A DNA stretch of 7,490 nt from Actinomycetota bacterium (GTDB lineage Bacteria; Actinomycetota; Actinomycetes; Nanopelagicales; Nanopelagicaceae). The stretch lies in the NCBI GenBank assembly GCA_009700715.1, contig WLLM01000032.1, positions 1 through 7,490 of the forward strand. The letters are read 5' to 3'. The notes beneath the pieces are model-generated. The model was given only the letters and a program-made list of their open reading frames with translations. It had not been told where the DNA came from and did not search any database. The number at the start of each line of letters is the position of its first letter. Position 1 is the stretch's first letter. The position numbers and the translations under genes were made by a program. Below are positions 4,991 to 7,490 of the stretch, in pieces.

Positions 4991-5830
4991 GTGAGCGCAG
5001 CAGAAAGCCAAAGATTCGCCTATTTAGGACCAGTGGGTACCTTCACTGAGGCTGCGCTAAATAAGATCACTTGCGACACTGATGTAAAGATTCCATATGC
5101 AAATGTCACTGCGGCGCTTAATGCGGTTCGCTCCGGCGAAGCGCAATTCGCACTTGTCCCGATCGAAAATTCTGTAGAAGGCGTTGTTGCACGCACCCTA
5201 GATGAGCTTGCAACTGGTGATCCGTTAACAATCGCCGGCGAAGTTACTTTGCCAGTGACCTTTGCGCTAATGGCTAAGCCAGGAACAACCGAGATCAAAC
5301 GCATCGGCACACATCCACATGCCGAATCACAGTGCCGTTCATACATTGCAAAGAACTATCCGCACGCTGAAGTTGTGCCGACTAATTCAACATCTGCCGC
5401 AGCAGAGCTAGTTAGCAAAGGCGAGCTCGATGCCGCGATCGCATCTAATGTGGCCGCCGAACACTTCGGTTTAAAGATCCTTGCTGAAGATATTGGCGAT
5501 AATGCTGGTGCGGTAACTCGATTTATCGCCGCACAGAAACCAGGTTGGATTCCAGAGCCAACTGGCCATGACCGCACTTCAATGGCGGTTTTCATCGATA
5601 TCGACCACGCTGGTGCACTGCTTGAGATCCTTCAGGTCTTCGCTAAGCGCAGTGTCAACTTAACATTTATTCAAAGTCGTCCAACCGGTCGCGAACTTGG
5701 TCACTACCATTTCATTATTGATGTTGAAGGCCATATCAATGATGAAGCGGTGGGTGGAAGCGTCGCCGAACTTCGCGAGATATGCGATGACATTAGATTC
5801 TTAGGTTCTTACCCACGAGAGGTGCGTTAA
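4991..5830 (+). CDS. pheA: Prephenate dehydratase
   Basis: This 279-residue monofunctional enzyme converts prephenate to phenylpyruvate in phenylalanine synthesis. The catalytic domain (about 8-185) contains YLGPVGTFTE (11-20), PIENSVEGVV (57-66), HPHAESQC (108-115), TNSTSAAAELV (131-141), and the catalytic TRF triplet (176-178) in NAGAVTRF. A C-terminal ACT domain (about 196-275) holds GALLEIL (208-214), the counterpart of the GALV motif, and IQSRP (227-231) where the family normally has ESRP. These two motifs form the phenylalanine feedback site, so Q228 may alter inhibition. There is no chorismate mutase domain, as usual in actinobacteria. Initiation is at GTG, supported by the -10-like TATCCT 6 nt upstream and by the conserved FAYLGP starting at residue 9. 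serS follows after 3 bp. Confidence 0.95.
   Translation: MSAAESQRFAYLGPVGTFTEAALNKITCDTDVKIPYANVTAALNAVRSGEAQFALVPIENSVEGVVARTLDELATGDPLTIAGEVTLPVTFALMAKPGTTEIKRIGTHPHAESQCRSYIAKNYPHAEVVPTNSTSAAAELVSKGELDAAIASNVAAEHFGLKILAEDIGDNAGAVTRFIAAQKPGWIPEPTGHDRTSMAVFIDIDHAGALLEILQVFAKRSVNLTFIQSRPTGRELGHYHFIIDVEGHINDEAVGGSVAELREICDDIRFLGSYPREVR
5819..5824 (+). promoter_or_regulatory. Shine-Dalgarno sequence of serS
   Basis: GAGGTG, inside the last codons of pheA, lies 9 nt before the serS ATG at 5834 and matches the anti-SD core. It indicates SD-led initiation of an operon-internal gene and fixes the start. Confidence 0.65.
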
Positions 5831-5833
5831 AGC

Positions 5834-7102
5834 ATGATCGATATCAAATTCCTGCGCGAAAACCCTGATGCAGTGCGCGCATCACAGAAAGGTCGTGGCG
5901 AAGATGTCACGATCGTCGATCAAGTACTTGCTATCGATGATGTGCGCCGTGCGGCGATCACTGAATTCGAAACCCTTCGCGCAGAACAGAACACTCTTTC
6001 AAAATCAGTAGGCGCGGCAAAAGGCGATGAAAAGGCGGCTTTATTAGAGAACGCCAAGGCTTTAGCTGACAAGGTAAAAGCCGCTGATACCAAGCGCGCT
6101 GAAATTGAAGCAAAGGCCAACGCACTTGTGATGCAACTTTCTAACTTGTTAGATCCCGAAGCGCCAATTGGTGGCGAAGCAGATTTCGTAACTATCGAAC
6201 ACATTGGCACGCCACGTGATTTTGTTAAAGATGGATTCGAAGCAAAAGATCACGTAGAACTTGGAAAGCTACTTGGCGCTATCGATACCGAACGTGGTGC
6301 AAAAGTCTCTGGTTCACGTTCTTACTATTTAACCGGCGTTGGAGCGATGCTGGAATTCGCACTAGTTAACTACGCAATCCAAAGTGCGCTTAAGGCAGGA
6401 TTTACTCCAGTTATTCCACCTGTACTTGTTAAGCCTGCTGCAATGGAAGGCACCGGTTTTCTTGGGCAAGCAGCTGAAAACGTTTATCACTTAGAAAAAG
6501 ATGATTACTACTTAGTCGGTACAAGTGAAGTACCGCTTGCCGCGTATCACATGGATGAAGTGTTACCCGCAGATAAACTTCCAATGCGTTATGCCGGATA
6601 TTCATCTTGCTTCCGCCGCGAAGCCGGAAGCTATGGAAAAGATACCCGCGGAATTATTCGCGTTCACCAATTCGATAAAGTTGAAATGTTCTCTTTCTGT
6701 AAGCCAGAAGAAGCAAAAGAAGAACATAAGCGCTTATTGCAGTGGGAGAAAGATTTCTTGAATGCGATGGAGATCCCTTTCCGCGTAATCGATGTGGCAT
6801 CTGGTGATCTTGGATCAAGTGCAACGCGTAAATTTGATATCGAAGCTTGGATTCCAACGCAGAATGCTTATCGCGAAGTAACAAGTACTTCTAACTGCAC
6901 CGAATTTCAAGCTCGTCGCTTAAATATTCGCTATAAAGATGCTGACGGAACCAAAGCAGTAGCAACCCTTAACGGCACCTTGGTAGCGATTCCCCGCATG
7001 ATCGTCGCGATTCTTGAAAACCATCAAAATGCAGATGGCACAGTAAATGTTCCTGCTGCGCTACAACCATTCCTTGCCACCAAGCGATTTGAGCTTGTGT
7101 GA
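5834..7102 (+). CDS. serS: Seryl-tRNA synthetase
   Basis: This 422-residue class IIa aminoacyl-tRNA synthetase attaches serine to tRNA-Ser (and to tRNA-Sec where present) in the cytosol. The start [14 protein letters not shown] is conserved in the family. Residues about 30-105 are rich in Ala, Glu and Lys and form the antiparallel coiled coil that grips the long variable arm of the tRNA. The catalytic core has motif 1 around 187-200 (AGFTPVIPP), the serine-binding TSE (230-232), motif 2 beginning [10 protein letters not shown] (259-268), STSNC (351-355), and motif 3 around 379-398 with the ATP-binding R388. Length is typical and no key motif is missing. It is three bases downstream of pheA with its own Shine-Dalgarno sequence, and its stop overlaps the next start, so it is operon-internal. 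Confidence 0.97.
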   Translation: MIDIKFLRENPDAVRASQKGRGEDVTIVDQVLAIDDVRRAAITEFETLRAEQNTLSKSVGAAKGDEKAALLENAKALADKVKAADTKRAEIEAKANALVMQLSNLLDPEAPIGGEADFVTIEHIGTPRDFVKDGFEAKDHVELGKLLGAIDTERGAKVSGSRSYYLTGVGAMLEFALVNYAIQSALKAGFTPVIPPVLVKPAAMEGTGFLGQAAENVYHLEKDDYYLVGTSEVPLAAYHMDEVLPADKLPMRYAGYSSCFRREAGSYGKDTRGIIRVHQFDKVEMFSFCKPEEAKEEHKRLLQWEKDFLNAMEIPFRVIDVASGDLGSSATRKFDIEAWIPTQNAYREVTSTSNCTEFQARRLNIRYKDADGTKAVATLNGTLVAIPRMIVAILENHQNADGTVNVPAALQPFLATKRFELV

Positions 7103-7490
7103 CCAATCGTCGCCCGAAATTAATTGCAACTGATCTAGATGGCACGATTGTTCCGCACGATGAAGCAATTTCTCATCGCACAATCGCAGCGTTTACAAAG
7201 GCGCGCGATCTCGGCGTAGAAATATTCTTTGTAACTGGCCGTCCACCACGTTGGATGGGAGATGTGCGCGAAGCATTTGATTTCGGTTCGGCAATTTGCT
7301 GCAACGGTGGACTTCTTTACGATTTACATAACGATAAAGTTTTAGAACAGTGGATGATTGCGCCAACTGAACTACAAAAAGCGGTAGATCTTTTGCGAGT
7401 AGCGATTCCAAATGTTTCATTTGCCGTTGAATCAAATGATCACTTCCATCGCGAGAAGGCGTATATCCCGCGTTGGGATATCGGAATGGA
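7099..7490 (+). CDS. HAD-superfamily hydrolase, Cof-like (partial at right edge)
   Basis: An open frame starts with GTG at 7099-7101, overlapping the serS TGA by GTGA, and continues to the window end (130 codons). The N-terminus reads [11 protein letters not shown], where D12 and D14 are the nucleophile and acid/base of haloacid dehalogenase-type phosphatases. Motif II is FFVTGRP with T46. [10 protein letters not shown] after residue 60 resembles the entry into a C2-type cap domain, which points to the Cof subfamily of small-molecule (often sugar or nucleotide) phosphatases. Motifs III and IV would lie beyond the edge, so the substrate cannot be judged. There is no strong Shine-Dalgarno sequence, so coupling to serS is likely. 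From memory, an HAD gene directly after serS also occurs in Streptomyces. Confidence 0.88.
   Translation, partial: MTNRRPKLIATDLDGTIVPHDEAISHRTIAAFTKARDLGVEIFFVTGRPPRWMGDVREAFDFGSAICCNGGLLYDLHNDKVLEQWMIAPTELQKAVDLLRVAIPNVSFAVESNDHFHREKAYIPRWDIGM

Noticed and set aside
5020..6210. Minus-strand open frames opposite pheA and serS (5020-5346, 5356-5595, 5920-6210)
   Set aside because: Each is antisense to a conserved catalytic or coiled-coil region and rich in Ser/Ala/Thr, as expected from the complement of the real frames.
1..7490. A novel defence, mobile or biosynthetic system
   Set aside because: Every substantial frame belongs to a familiar housekeeping or signalling family. I found no transposase, integrase, repeat array, tRNA attachment site or abrupt composition change by eye.

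Overview
The window looks like a chromosomal housekeeping stretch from a small-genome, moderate-GC member of the Actinomycetota. CrgA, a PASTA-domain PknB kinase, a PstP-like phosphatase and a TrpG/PabA glutaminase lying together is an actinobacterial signature. The AT-leaning codon use, very short gaps and compact proteins suggest a streamlined lineage such as the freshwater Nanopelagicales (acI) group. That placement is an inference; there is no rRNA here to confirm it.

Layout. 1-1164 (minus): crgA is followed by an OmpR/PhoP-type response regulator, then the first 38 codons of its presumed sensor kinase, which runs off the left edge. 1233-1862 (plus): trpG/pabA, divergent from crgA across 68 bp. 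1864-4187 (minus): a two-gene operon, pstP-like PP2C phosphatase then pknB, overlapping by ATGA; pknB converges on trpG with one base between the stops. 4245-4949 (plus): a cytosolic glycerophosphodiester phosphodiesterase, divergent from the phosphatase across 57 bp. 4991-7490 (plus): pheA, serS and a truncated HAD hydrolase, closely packed as an operon.

How the genes work together. PknB and the phosphatase form a reversible Ser/Thr phosphorylation pair; in relatives this pair controls peptidoglycan synthesis and division, to which CrgA also belongs. The response regulator/histidine kinase pair is a separate two-component system. TrpG/PabA feeds amide nitrogen into folate and/or tryptophan synthesis, PheA makes phenylpyruvate, and SerS charges tRNA-Ser.

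Expression signals are the most coherent non-coding pattern. Genes that begin transcription units (crgA, the phosphatase, the phosphodiesterase, pheA) carry a TANNNT -10-like hexamer only 6-7 nt before the start codon and no Shine-Dalgarno sequence, as expected for leaderless mRNAs. The operon-internal genes pknB and serS have recognisable Shine-Dalgarno sequences instead. I see no mobile element, CRISPR array, tRNA or rRNA gene, and no evidence of a new defence or biosynthetic system. The main points of interest are the reduced PASTA-kinase locus and the juxtaposition of two blocks that flank the origin in other actinobacteria.
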